Assembly: GCF_954871325.1 (NCBI RefSeq) | Contig: NC_088779.1 | Span: 13,084,846-13,148,845 of the forward strand | From: Gordionus sp. m RMFG-2023 | Taxonomy: Eukaryota > Nematomorpha > Gordioida > Chordodea > Parachordodidae | DNA length: 64,000 nucleotides | Direction of reading: 5' to 3' | Shown: positions 1 through 10,747 of the stretch, piece after piece | How the letters are laid out: each line of letters starts with the position of its first letter | Numbering within the stretch: the stretch's first letter is position 1 | Notes under the pieces: generated by a model | What the model was told of the DNA's origin: nothing | What the model saw: only the letters and a program-made list of their open reading frames with translations | Database searches by the model: none | Program-made: the position numbers and the translations under genes

Positions 1-149
1 ATTTTAACGTTTTTAATATATAAATAATAATTTAAAGAGACATTAATTGATTATTTTTATATCTTTAAAATAAATTTTAAATATTTATTCGAAAAACATG
101 TCTAGTTTGTAAATTTCTTTCTATCCTGTTTTATTTTTATCCAATAATA

Positions 150-413
150 AATCATCATCATTTCATTCATATAAGTCAGTACAGGAGAGTGTATCAACAT
201 CGATTGCAATACAAAAATATTCTCCAAAAATAATATATAATACAGATGCAACTACATTTGCGGAAATCGTATACATCTATCATGTAGTTCAACATTCACA
301 GAGCTATATCATCACAATGTGGGTCGAATCTTTTTCTCATGATGTTTTACGACTCCAATATAAGTGCAAACCTTACTTGTGGCAGAACAAAAATGAGCAA
401 GGCTATCACAAGT
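150..413 (+). pseudogene. 5' part of a hAT transposase (family B), split by hAT-A
   Basis: Conceptual translation gives a phrase typical of one hAT transposase family: DSNISANLTCGRTK followed by MSKAI, just before the region that resumes at 6427. Upstream, in other frames, the residues HVVQHSQSYI match the same family's N-terminal zone, so small frame changes have accumulated. The coding sequence stops at the target duplication TCACAAGT (406-413), where hAT-A begins, and continues after its second copy (6427-6434). The left end of element B was not found and may lie outside the window. Dead transposon coding sequence; the assignment to hAT is fairly sure, the exact 5' limit is not. Confidence 0.6.
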
Positions 414-881
414 CAGTGGCATCACTAGGGGGGGGGGGGCGCAGAGGCTCAAGCCCCCTGAAAAATTGGAATAGCCCCCTGAAGCAAAAAAATAAATTTT
501 TCTTAATGGTTCCTTAATATCCCCTTAAACTAAAAAGAACTTTTTTTGATTGTCCCCTGTTTATTATAATTCTATTAAGTAATATATAGATAATTTTATT
601 ATTTAAAAATTAATAAGACTATCTAAATTTTATTAGATTAGATTAATACATATAAATTATATTTTCACTATGTCAGCTTGCAATCAAATTCTTTGTTAAA
701 AATAAAATATCAATACCATGCATAATGTTTAAATATCAATTTAGCATTAACAGTTGAAGTTTAATTGATTTTTATTAATTAAATTATTATATAACCCTAA
801 TTAAATAAAATAAAGATTTATTAATTGAAAATTAACAAATTTAATATTGTAAGCCGAGTTTAAAATCACTATTTAAATAAA

Positions 882-1017
882 ATGACTTTGCGATTTAAAA
901 ATTTAAGCATTAAAGACTTTATGAAAAAAACTAAAAATGAAAGTAGCAATAATCTTGAGGACCAAAGAAGAGGATTCAATAATAAAGCTGGTGATGAACA
1001 AAGTATATTTTATACAG
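882..1017 (+). pseudogene. likely first coding exon of the hAT-A transposase
   Basis: An ATG at 882 opens a lysine- and asparagine-rich reading frame beginning MTLRFKNLSIKDFMKKTKNE and staying open about 45 codons. Such a basic, low-complexity N-terminus ahead of the TTF zinc finger is usual for this hAT group. Its splice donor is not certain, and the joining exons further on are themselves duplicated (1829-2705). Inference rather than proof. Confidence 0.4.
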
Positions 1018-1828
1018 TTTTTAAAATTCAAACTTTGATTTAGTTGAAAGACGATTAATTGTAGTTTTAAAAGATATAAATATTAAAAACAAAAATGTTA
1101 AAAGAAAGAAAATAGGTAAATAAATTTATATATAAGTCTGTATCCAAAATGTTTTGAAAAAATTCCTTAAAATTTTCACAAATTAATAACAAATCACTTT
1201 GGACATTTAAGAAAAAATAAAAATTTATTAGTTAATTATCTATTTTAATGGAAGGTTTCTTTTTCACTTGATCATAATTGAAGTTATATGTTTTTCCTAT
1301 TTCCTCCCAAATTTGCCTAATTTCTATAGAATTTCTATTTAAGTCATTTTTCACCAGAGTATTAAACAATATTGATTTCTTTAGTTTTCAAGTTAAGCAA
1401 AAATTGCTTTACAATATATTTTCACCTTTCAGGAGCAGGACACTATAAATGGAAAATTTTTTTAAAATTTTTCTATTATCACATAAGGTGATGTCAAAAT
1501 ATTAGCTAAATAAAACATAGTAAATATTTTCTATATAAATAGTCAATATCTTAAAAAATCATACACTATTATTCTTTTTACATTAATTAAGATAATATTG
1601 GGTAAATTGTTTACTCAATCATTCTTTCATAATTTGATAATTATATATTTATTTGTTTATCCTAACTTAATAATAAACTATATTTTAATAAAAATGCTAA
1701 ATAAATTTAGAATAGTTTGCTTATTTATATATATTTTTGAAAAATGGACACTATAATATGGAATATTACTTTATATATATTATATTTACAAAAATAAATA
1801 CACTGAAAAGATACATTTTTAAATTAAT

Positions 1829-2705
1829 CTTATTTAGATTCATTGAATAATGAAGAAAGTATTGTGAATGACATGATTGTAAATAATGTAAGTACAGAAG
1901 GAAAGAAAATAGGTAAAAAATTAATTTATATATAAGATATTTTATTTATAAAATAATAGAAGCACTATGTGTGGCTCAATCTGAAGATATATGTGAGATC
2001 CAATGTACAGATATCTCTGAATGTATTAATTTTTTAAATATAATTAAATTAAATATAAAATTTTATATAGACATAGAATCTGAAGAGGATACTACAACAA
2101 GCCAGATTCTTGGTAGCAGTAAATATAAAGGTATATTGGATAAAGAAGTTTTATTGCAACAAATTACATTTGATGAAATACATTTTAAAATTAATCTTAT
2201 TTAGATTTATTAAATAATGAAGAAAGTATTGTGAATGACATGATTGTAAATAATGTAGGTACAGAAGGAAAGAAAATGGGTAAATTAATTTATATATAAG
2301 ATATTTTATTTATAAAATAATTGAAGCAATATGTGTGGCTCAATCTGAAGATATATGTGAGATCCAATGTATAGATATCTCTGAAGGTATTAATTTTTTA
2401 AATATAATTAAATATAAAATTTTAGGCATGGATTCTGAAGAGGATACTACAAAAGCCAGATTCTTGATAGCAGTAAATATAAAGGTATATTGGATAAAGA
2501 AGTTTTATTACAACAAATTACTTTTGATGAAATACATTTTAAAATTAACCTTATTTAGATTTATTAAATAATGAATAAAGTATTATGAATGACATGATTA
2601 TAAATAATGTAGATACAGAAGGAAAGAAAATAAGTAAATTAATTTGTTTATAAGATATTTTATATTTATTTATAAAATAATAGAAGCTATACGTTTGGCC
2701 CAATC
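1829..2705 (+). repeat. tandem duplication (2.4 copies, about 365 bp) of an exon-intron block inside hAT-A
   Basis: Two near-identical blocks, about 1829-2193 and 2194-2555, are followed by a partial third to about 2705. Each carries a short open segment (SLNNEESIVNDMIVNN), a GT...AG interval of about 45 nt and a second open segment (VAQSEDICEIQC). The open segments end in GTAAAT-like donors and start after TTATTTAG or AATAATAG acceptors, so the unit looks like a duplicated exon pair. The copies differ by scattered substitutions and small indels. Confidence 0.8.
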
Positions 2706-2718
2706 TAAAAATAACAAC

Positions 2719-2955
2719 TATTCAAGTATTTCTTTCATTTTAACAATATTTTTCTTCAAATATATAATATTTGTCATAATTTTCATAAAAGCAATAATAT
2801 TTTAATTTTTATATTAATATTTGTCACTTTTTTAGAAGAGCTTATACAAGTATTATTTTTATTTTAACAATGTATTTCTTCAAATATATAATATTTGTCA
2901 TAATTTTCTAAAACCAATAATATTTTAATTCATTTATAAATTTTTATCACTTTTT
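2719..2955 (+). repeat. tandem duplication of an intron segment, about 125 bp x2
   Basis: The block beginning CAAGTATT and containing CTTCAAATATATAATATTTG occurs twice (about 2719-2838 and 2846-2955) immediately before the acceptor of the main transposase exon at 2960. It belongs to hAT-A. Confidence 0.75.
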
Positions 2956-2959
2956 TCAG

Positions 2960-5032
2960 AAGAATTAGATCTGGGTACTAAAACAACTGGTCCTATGCAA
3001 CCTATATTAGGTGCCTATCCATATATTGGAATGGGTAAAGATAAACGATGCTTTCAAACTCAGTGGTACAAATCCTTTCCCTGGATTGAATATAGCATAA
3101 CCAGAAACTCTATTTTTTGTTTTCCTTGTCGTAATTTTCCCACTCAACCTCAAAAAGGATACCTTTTTAATCAAGGTTATCAAAAATTTCGTAGGGTAAA
3201 AGAATACTTAACAACTCACGGAGCAACAAATGGTCATGCAACGAATGTAATTCTCTGGAACCATTTTAAACAATCTTTGATAGAAGGCACCATTAAAGAA
3301 AAATTTATAGCTCTAACTAAATCAACAATACTTGAAAGAAGAGAATATTTGAAACGATTATTCAAAATTATAATACTATGTGGTAAGTTGGAACTTCCCC
3401 TTAGAGGTCATTATGAAAGTAAGACAAGCAATAATCAGGGAAATTATTGTGAAATATTAAACTGTTTGAAAGAGTATGATCCATTTTTAATAGCATATAA
3501 ACCACCAATGCTCATTATTGCTCACCTCAATCACAAAATCCTTAATCGTAAAGTACATAGCATCAGAAGGGAGTCAGGCTATTTTGCTGTCATGGCTGAT
3601 CGTGATGTTAGCTCATATGAGCAATTTAGTATATGTGTTAGATATGTTGATAAAACAAAAACACCAAAGGAATCTTTTATATCTTTTCAAAAAGTTGAAG
3701 ACTTAGATGCAGAGTCATTAACGAAGACATTAATAACAACCTTAAACAACAATTCCATAAATGCAATTTGCGTTGCTCAAGCATATGATGGTGCAAGTGT
3801 TATGAAAGGGCATCTTGCAGGAGTCCAGGAAAGATATCGCCAAAATCACAAAATGGCTATATATGTGCACTGCTATGCGCATAAACTCAACCTTGTACTG
3901 ATCTCTGCCTGCAAATCAATACCTCAATCTATAAAGTTTTTTAATGTATTAGAAGGTATTCATGTTTTTTTCTCAATATCTGTTATCCATCACAATAAAT
4001 TTCTTGATTTGCAATTAAGATTAGGGTTAGAATCCAAAAATATTGATGCCCTACACGTTGGGGATCCCATATTAGAACTATAGAGGCAGTAAAAATGACT
4101 TTCCCTGCAATTATTTCTTATCTAGAAAATATAGATCATGGTGATGTGGTGAAAGCAAAGGGAATTTTATATATTCTTTTACAATATGATACAATTATGT
4201 GTATGTTTATATTCCAAGAATTATTATCTATGTGTTCCAATATTTCTATTTTTTTGCAAAAATCAGATTCGGACATATCAACAGCATTGGCTCTTATTGA
4301 GTCTCTTATCAGTTCTTTGTCAAATTTAAGAAATAATTCGTATTTTTCTTCATTATTTACCGAAGTAAATAAATTTTGCAATTTATATAATATAAAAATC
4401 ACAAATAAAAGAGCAAATATACCTTCTACCATTTTGAATAATTATATTCAAATAGATGATATTGTTTCTTCTAATCATTCTGATCAAACAGAAACTTTTC
4501 ATAAGTGTCATGTCTTTTATCCAATTTTGGATATTATGATAAATGAATTAAAAAAGAGATTTTGCCAAGAAAACACAGATATTTTAATAGCTATAAATGC
4601 TTTACATCCCTCCTCCCCCTTTTTTTAAATAATGATATCATTAAACCATTTATCTTACATTATAATCTTCCTGATCCAATGGAAGAATACATAATATTAA
4701 AGGCTTATATTTTAACCTATAATAAAAAACACGAATCTACGTGTAAATCAATAATAGATTTGATAAAAATCTTACCCATAGATATATTCCCTCGTATATT
4801 TAATTGCCTTAAAATTGCGTTAACTATACCTTTTAATTCCTGCTCATGTGAAAGATCGTTTTCAGCATTAAAACGGGTGAAAACATATCTTCGATCGACA
4901 ATGAATCAGGAACGATTAAATTCGTTGGCTCTATTGAGCATAGAAAAAAATATTATTAATACCATTCCTATAGATCACATTATAGATGAATATGCAATAA
5001 TGACTAGCCGGCGTAGAGAACTTATTTTATAA
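2960..5032 (+). pseudogene. hAT-A transposase main exon: TTF zinc finger, DUF4371, hAT dimerisation domain
   Basis: After the acceptor TTTTTTCAG (ends 2959) the protein runs LDLGTKTTGPMQPIL, then a TTF-type zinc finger (FPWIEYS, FCFPCRNF; about 3000-3200), a DUF4371/RNase-H-like core (GYFAVMADRDVSSYEQFSIC near 3580; VAQAYDGASVMKG near 3770; CYAHKLNLVL near 3870) and the C-terminal dimerisation domain (CSCERSFSALKRVKTYLRST, about 4840-4910). This is the zinc finger MYM-type protein 1-like class of hAT transposases. The frame shifts twice: near 4050, inside the TRWGSHIRTIEAV motif, and near 4607, in a C/T run. With both breaks it cannot make a full transposase. Family assignment is firm. Confidence 0.88.
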
Positions 5033-6107
5033 ATAATTTAACCTTATAATTTTTGAAACGCAATTTTAGGCGTTAGTATCTGCGAGTAAATATATCGTTT
5101 AATATTTATTTTATAAATTTTTTTTTCATATCCAAAATTAGCTAAAAGACATGGTGCTTATAAAAAAAATTCTTTTTGAGATAGGAAAAAATCAGGAAAA
5201 AACATTAAATGCTTTCTTTTGATATGACCAAAGTTGAAAAATTTAATTAAAAATATTTGAATACATTGACAATACAATAATATATAAGATCTTAATTGCT
5301 TTCATCATATCACTATGGTACTTATTTTCTAGCTCCCAAATTATTTATTTCTAATTTGGAACATTTAAATTGTAAATAACTCAAGGCTTCAATATATTTG
5401 CATTATTTCTTCCAAACATAATTTCTTCCAAGATTTTAGGTGTTTTTGCTTTATCAATATATTTAACATACTAGATTTTGATATGAGTTAACATCGTGTA
5501 TGTCATGGTTATGACTGCAAATTAACCAGCATCTATTATTTGTGTGGCTATGTAATTTAAGATTATTACTACAGCTGCTGAGAGCATATGATTGCATAAT
5601 TAAGATGAGCAACAATGATCAACTGTCCAGTAGTTTAAATAGGATTAAAAATGGAAGATAATCTTTTAGAAATTTAATATCTCACAATAATTTTCTCGAT
5701 TACTTATCTAGCTTCCATCATGTCATCTAAGAGGAAGCTCTAACCACCATATAGTTTTATGATTTGGATTGGTCGTTTATATTCTCTTCTTCAAAAATTG
5801 TTGATTTGGTTAGGCCTATAAATTTTTCCTTATTAGTCCATTCTATAAAACTTTGTCTAAAATGGTAAGAGAGTTATATTAGTTTCATGACCTTTTGTTA
5901 ATGTTAGTTGCTTAGAATTATATTGCCTTATGGGGTTTTTAAAAACATTAACAATTGAGGCATATGTATGAATTAATTAATCGGTTTTATCACTTGTAAT
6001 TCTTTAGACGCGAAATTTTTTATATCAGCAATTTAAAATACTTTATACTGTAGTAAATCGATTTTGTATGGAAAAATTTGTAGAAATGTATTGTTTTAAT
6101 TATTTAT
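5033..6107. other. 3' noncoding part of hAT-A; no gene seen
   Basis: AT-rich sequence after the transposase stop, without convincing open frames or repeats until the minisatellite at 6108. Confidence 0.6.
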
Positions 6108-6255
6108 ATTCTAGTCTTAATGATATTTATATTCTAGTCTTAATGATATTTATATTCTAGTCTTAATGATATTTATATTCTAGTCTTAATGATATTTATA
6201 TTCTAGTCTTAATGATCAATATTCTAGTCTTAATTATTTATATTCTAGTTTATTT
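6108..6255 (+). repeat. 23-bp minisatellite, about 6 copies
   Basis: The unit TAGTCTTAATGATATTTATA plus TTC is repeated head to tail with almost no change for the first five copies and with small deletions in the last ones. It lies in the 3' noncoding part of hAT-A. Confidence 0.9.
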
Positions 6256-6426
6256 TGTACGTATAGTATAATAAAAAACAAAATATGAAAATAAGAATAA
6301 TCCTTCAAGAGTTTAGTAATTTTTAAAAATATATTAATATATAACCCGGCCGAAGGCCCGCAAATTAGCACCATAAAAAATTTTCAGTTGAGCCCCCTGA
6401 GATTGTAAAGGCTAGCGACGCCCCTG

Positions 6427-7744
6427 TCACAAGTGTTTTAGTACCTGAATCCTAGAGGTCAATTCTAGACGATTTGAAAGATGAGCATCCATATGCAATT
6501 TTAACAGATGCATCTAATAAGGGAAATATTAAAACATTTCCCTCGATCCTTGGCTATTTCAACAAGAATAAGAACATTTCAAAAAACTGTTAAAATTATT
6601 ACCTCGGATAGTGAAAAATCCAACGATGTAGCTAGCCACATAATGGTAAATATAGCTGATTCAGGGTTATCAATGATTTGCATATTAGCTTTCTGCGCTA
6701 ATAATGCCTCTGTAAATTTTGGCAAAATTATCGAATTGAGGCAGCACAATAATGAATTAATACCAATTGGCTGTATATGCCATATACTACATAATTCTTG
6801 CAAGAAGGCAATGAATGTACTATCTGTGGATGTCGAAATCATTGTGATGATATGTTTTAGTAAATTTAGTTCATCAACTAAAAGAGTTAATGAATAAAAA
6901 GAGTTGGTGAAGTGGTCTGACTTGGAATGGTTTGAGTTGTTGCGATATATACCTATTATGTGGTTGTCATTAATACCTGCCATCGATAGAATTTTAAAAT
7001 ATTATAAACCCTTAAAAAAATACTTCTTAAATAAAGATTTTAAATTCGAGTACGAAATGGCAGAAGCATATTTGTAATTCGTTTCACATGTAGGAAATCT
7101 ACTTCATGCAGTTAATATTCAGCTGCAATCAGAATATTCTTTATTAAAAAAGATTCACAAAATCATGCTACAGCTCTGTTCATCTCCACAGTTAAAAATT
7201 GATAATAAATTTTATGGGGCTATTGCTAAAATTATATTATGTTCAAATAATACTCTAATTAATACATTTTTAAATGAAGGACATATTTTTATTAACACAA
7301 TTTTAGAATATTTTCAATCTAACTCTATTTACAAATGTATAAATATTATGACCTTGGAACAGAAACCATCAATTGATGGTTTTTATAATTTAATAAATAG
7401 AATATATTAAAAATACCGAAAGAAATTGATGTCGTGTTGAGGAGATTAATTCTCTCTTATTTTTATGATTCGCCAAAATACTTAAAGTTAGATGGTATAA
7501 AAGCAGAGGAGAAATGGGTAGAATTTTTTCGTAATAACAATAAATTCCCATGCTTGAAAAAATGCGAGTATGTCTTCTCCTTACCTAATTCTAATGCCTC
7601 ATCCGAGCACATTTGCCTGATGAGGACTGCCTGGAAAAAGGAAAGAAATCGGATTGCTTTAACAACATTAGAGGCCGAGTTTATGGTTAAACAGATATAT
7701 ATTATGTCATGCCAGGAATTTTATAAATATCTCAACGACGGTAA
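6427..7744 (+). pseudogene. 3' part of the hAT-B transposase
   Basis: Coding resumes after the second TCACAAGT. Readable pieces, in several frames, include YAILTDASNKGNI (about 6490-6530), the long open stretch to 6897 with CANNASVNFGKIIEL, IGCICHILHNSCKKAMNVL and VDVEIIVMICFSKFSSSTKR, then WLSLIPAIDRILKYYKPLKK, and a C-terminal part (7434-7740) with FSLPNSNASSEHICLM and SCQEFYKYL, which stands where the hAT dimerisation domain should be. Several frameshifts and stops separate these pieces. The family is the hAT group whose core carries TDASNKG and CHILHN motifs. Expected catalytic and dimerisation signals are recognisable but the gene is dead. Confidence 0.8.
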
Positions 7745-8039
7745 CAGGCGCGTACGCAGCGGGGGGGGGTCAGGGGGACAAATTCCCTCCCAAAGCCAAA
7801 AATTGCAGATGCCGGATTATATTTTAAAAATATTATTGTTAATATTAATTTATATATTTGTTAATATTTATTCCTATCTCATATATATATATGTTTAATT
7901 ACATTTATTTTTCACATTCATCTACTTTATTTTATCAATTAATTTCGATTTCAAGTTTTCCTTGGCGTAATATTTACCTATTATTTTCAAATTTTAGTGG
8001 CGTAATATTTATGTAAATTTCTAGTCAAATAATAATTAC

Positions 8040-9370
8040 TCCTTGTCCAACAGGGGGGAAGAAATTGCAAGCTTGTCCAACGAGATCTAGTCTCCGCCAT
8101 CAAGCAGTAACAGCTTTTATGGAGTTGGAAGAGCCGATTATTAATGCTATTACTGAAATATCACAATGGCTTGAAAGAAATATTTCCTCAGAAGCAAGAA
8201 AATTATTGGATTCAATACTTATTCAAATTTTTTTTCTCATTAGAATGTATTATTTAATTATACAATTATTTTATACTTTTCAAAAACATGACATTGACTT
8301 GAATAAGAAGATGAGAATAGCGCAGAGCATTTTATTAGAACTCAAGGAAATTGGAGCTAATGTTGATTCATATTTTATATGTTATTGTTGAGTCAAAAGC
8401 AGAGCTATACGTGTTTAATATTTGTCCCCCTCGACATGCAGCAAGCAAGCTAATCGTCAAAACATTAATATAGGATCAGTAGAAGAGTATTATAGAACAA
8501 AATCCCCTCTCTTAGATACATTTATAACCCAAATAAATGAATGGTTTTTAATTCATCATGCAGCACTTACCAATCTGCAGATATTACTTCCTCAAAAGCC
8601 TTCCCATCCTTTTTCCATGGTGATAGAAAAAAAAATATTTGTTAAATTTTTATCATGAAGATGTTAAAGTATCTTATGATGCCTTATTAGCTGAATAACT
8701 ACGGTTGATACAGTCCCAGAAAATGCTATGGATGCTTTGCATTATTTCAAACACATTTTAGATTATATTCCCAATGTATTAAAATGGTTATATATATATT
8801 CCCATTAGTAAATTAATGAGAAAACATTCTCTTTTTTAAGAAGAATAACAGAGCCCTGCAGGGATACCATTTGCAGGGCACGGCCCGGATTTTTTTTTCA
8901 AATTTTTTTGGCCCGGCTCGGTTTTTTTTTTAAAAAAATTTCAGGCCCGGCCCTGGTTTTTTGAAAATAAAATTTTCAGGCCAGCCTGAATTTTTTAAAA
9001 ATAAATTATATTTATTTTTGATTTTTATAGCTAATAATGGCGATTTCAAATATTTGGTTTTAAAATATACAGCCTAGCCCAGATATTTTTTTAAAATAAA
9101 TTTTCAGGCCCGGCCCGGGTGTTTTTTTTAAATTTCGGGCCCGGCCCGGGTATATTTAAAAAAATTAAAATACGGTCCGGCCTGGGGGCTGGGCCTGCAA
9201 GTCTCTAAAAAACATACCTATGAAGTACAACTTCTGAAAGTAGATTGAATGGTTTGGATCTTTTGAATATTCATAGACATTTAACGCCAAACAAGGATGA
9301 GATAATTGAAAAATTAGCTCAAAACATACAAAATACAATTATTCCTAAGAAACATTTTGTGGGTTAATTT
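8040..9370 (+). pseudogene. hAT-C transposase remnant (ZMYM1-like), split by MITE D
   Basis: Pieces in order: ACPTRSSLRHQAVTAFMELE and SQWLERNISSEARKLLDS (8065-8220), HDIDLNKKMRIAQSILLELK (8286-8350), IGSVEEYYRT, THAALTNLQILLPQKPS-like residues (8422-8658), TFSFLRRI (about 8825-8848), then after the D insertion STTSESRLNGLDLLNIHR (9225-9275) and EIIEKLAQN. The last two halves together are the hAT dimerisation domain, so MITE D landed inside it. Several frameshifts and stops; the N-terminal zinc finger region is absent. The order of motifs fits the DUF4371/hAT-C family. Confidence 0.8.
8849..9207. mobile_element. GC-rich MITE, hAT family D, inserted in hAT-C copy 1
   Basis: It starts CAGAGCCCTGCAGG and ends CCTGCAAGTCTCTA, matching the ends of the larger family D element at 59293-61190. 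Inside, short AT stretches alternate with GGCCCGGCCCGGG-type blocks. No coding capacity. A clean 8-bp duplication is not visible. Confidence 0.8.
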
Positions 9371-9689
9371 ATATTTCCAACATTATATATAAATTTTATA
9401 AAAATATTCAAATTTCAATTATGGGTCATTTAAATGATTCATATGGTGCTTATATTTTATAATTCACAGATATTTTATAGTTTTTATAATGCCGGTTTAT
9501 ATATATAATTTTTTTATAATTCACATTAATTTAAAAGTGTGTATTAGAAAAGTTATTAGTCCTAATAAATTTATGATTAATATTTTTAACTATAATATTT
9601 TATAAAATTTTTATTATCCCCCCCCCCCAGACCAAATTCCTGCGTACGCGCCTGGAAAGTAACCATTTAGTTCTATTATTTAAATCTCA

Positions 9690-10334
9690 AATAAAATATA
9701 ATTAAGTTTAAGCAATGGCACCATAAAATTTATTGTCAATTTTTAACTGAAAAGATGAACACATCTGCAGCATAATTTTGTGAATCAAGATTCTTCTGAT
9801 TGCAACTACACATTAACAGCATGTAGTAGATTTCCTATATAAATCATTCTTAAATATACCTCTGCCATTCACTATTGAAAAAAATTTTCCAAATGTTAGG
9901 ACAGCTTTTATAATCTTTATTTAAGAAATATTTTTTTAAAGGTTTATAAAATTTTAAAATTCTATCGATGGCGGGTATTAGGAACATATCGCAACCAACA
10001 TTGTGCTGTCAATTCTGTAAATACACTCTGCTTTTACCAAATTCACTGAGGCATTATCAGATCAGAAAGCTGACATGTAATTTATTGATAATCTCGAATC
10101 TGCTATATTTACCATTATATGGTTAGCTATGTCTTTGGATTTTTCACTATTTGAGGGGAAAAAATTTAATAGTTTTATTGAAATGACCTTAATTTTGTTA
10201 AAATAGCAGATAATATTTCCCTTATTAGATGCATCTGTTAGAATTGCATATGTATGCCCATCTTTCAAATCGTCAATTGACCTCCTGGATTTAGGTCCTA
10301 AGACATTGATGATAGCCTTGCTCATTTTTTTGTG
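9690..10334 (-). pseudogene. inverted fragment of hAT-B transposase
   Basis: Read on the minus strand from about 10334 it gives MSKAIINVLGPKSRRSIDDL, then HTYAILTDASNKGNI, ANHIMVNIADSRLS and, after gaps, the segment matching VNIQLQSEYS and KIDNKFYG of the forward copy. It is collinear with about 390-410 and 6435-7260 but in reverse orientation, lacks hAT-A, and has its own internal deletions (the stretch with CHILHN is missing). It begins within about 40 bp of the right end of hAT-C. Confidence 0.8.
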
Positions 10335-10619
10335 ATAATTAAGCCCCTATCCCTATAATGTTATATACACACACACGGTAGATTTCCAATTGCGGTCGTT
10401 TTGTGGGACATTCGCACAAAATATTTTTTTAATTGTAAAATAAAAATCGTTTTTTTTATAAAATTTTATCTTGTTTACATTCTTTTATATTTAAAAAAGA
10501 TCGTTGGTTTTTTTTATAAATTAATATATTTTAATAGATGTTAATTTATTTTGAAAAATTGTAACCGACTTTGTATTTATATAAACTAATTTTAAAAGAT
10601 AATAGGCGGATAATTAAGT

Positions 10620-10747
10620 CAATTCAAAATCACGGCCGAAGAGGCCCGCAAAATTTTTTTTAGCAATTTTTATATTTCTACCGCAATTTTCATATATCTC
10701 CCGCATAATACCGAATTTCTCCCGCAATTTTTGACCTGGCAACCCTG
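10620..10747. mobile_element. terminal fragment of an unplaced DNA transposon
   Basis: Reverse-complemented from 10747 the sequence reads CAGGGTTGCCAGGTCAAAAA and continues with spaced GCGGGAGA-like motifs, a style common at transposon ends. The inner part (CGGCCGAAGAGGCCCGCAAA) resembles a stretch near the right end of hAT-A (6346-6366). No partner end was found. Confidence 0.35.

Larger units (their letters stand above)
414..6426 (+). mobile_element. hAT DNA transposon, family A (ZMYM/TTF-type), about 6 kb
   Basis: The left end reads CAGTGGCATCACTAG and the right end, reverse-complemented, CAGGGGCGTCGCTAG: imperfect terminal inverted repeats of hAT type. The element is flanked by the perfect 8-bp duplication TCACAAGT (406-413 and 6427-6434), the length made by hAT transposases. 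Its left 500 bp are repeated in the same orientation at 63430 to the window end. Inside are a spliced-looking transposase with a TTF-type zinc finger, tandemly duplicated exons and a 23-bp minisatellite. It sits inside another hAT (family B). Boundaries are firm because ends and duplication agree. Confidence 0.93.
7745..9654 (+). mobile_element. hAT DNA transposon, family C, copy 1
   Basis: The ends are perfect inverted repeats: CAGGCGCGTACGCAG at 7745 and CTGCGTACGCGCCTG ending at 9654, each followed inward by a run of G (or C). The flanking 8-mers GACGGTAA (7737-7744) and GAAAGTAA (9655-9662) agree at 6 of 8 positions, as an aged duplication would. A second copy with the same right end is at 28085-29372. 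The element carries transposase remnants and an insertion of a GC-rich MITE (family D). It lies exactly between the end of forward hAT-B and an inverted hAT-B piece. Confidence 0.85.

Noticed and set aside
4136-4432. 98-codon minus-strand ORF
   Set aside because: Shadow of the hAT-A transposase on the other strand.
6579-6983. 134-codon minus-strand ORF
   Set aside because: Shadow of the hAT-B transposase coding region.
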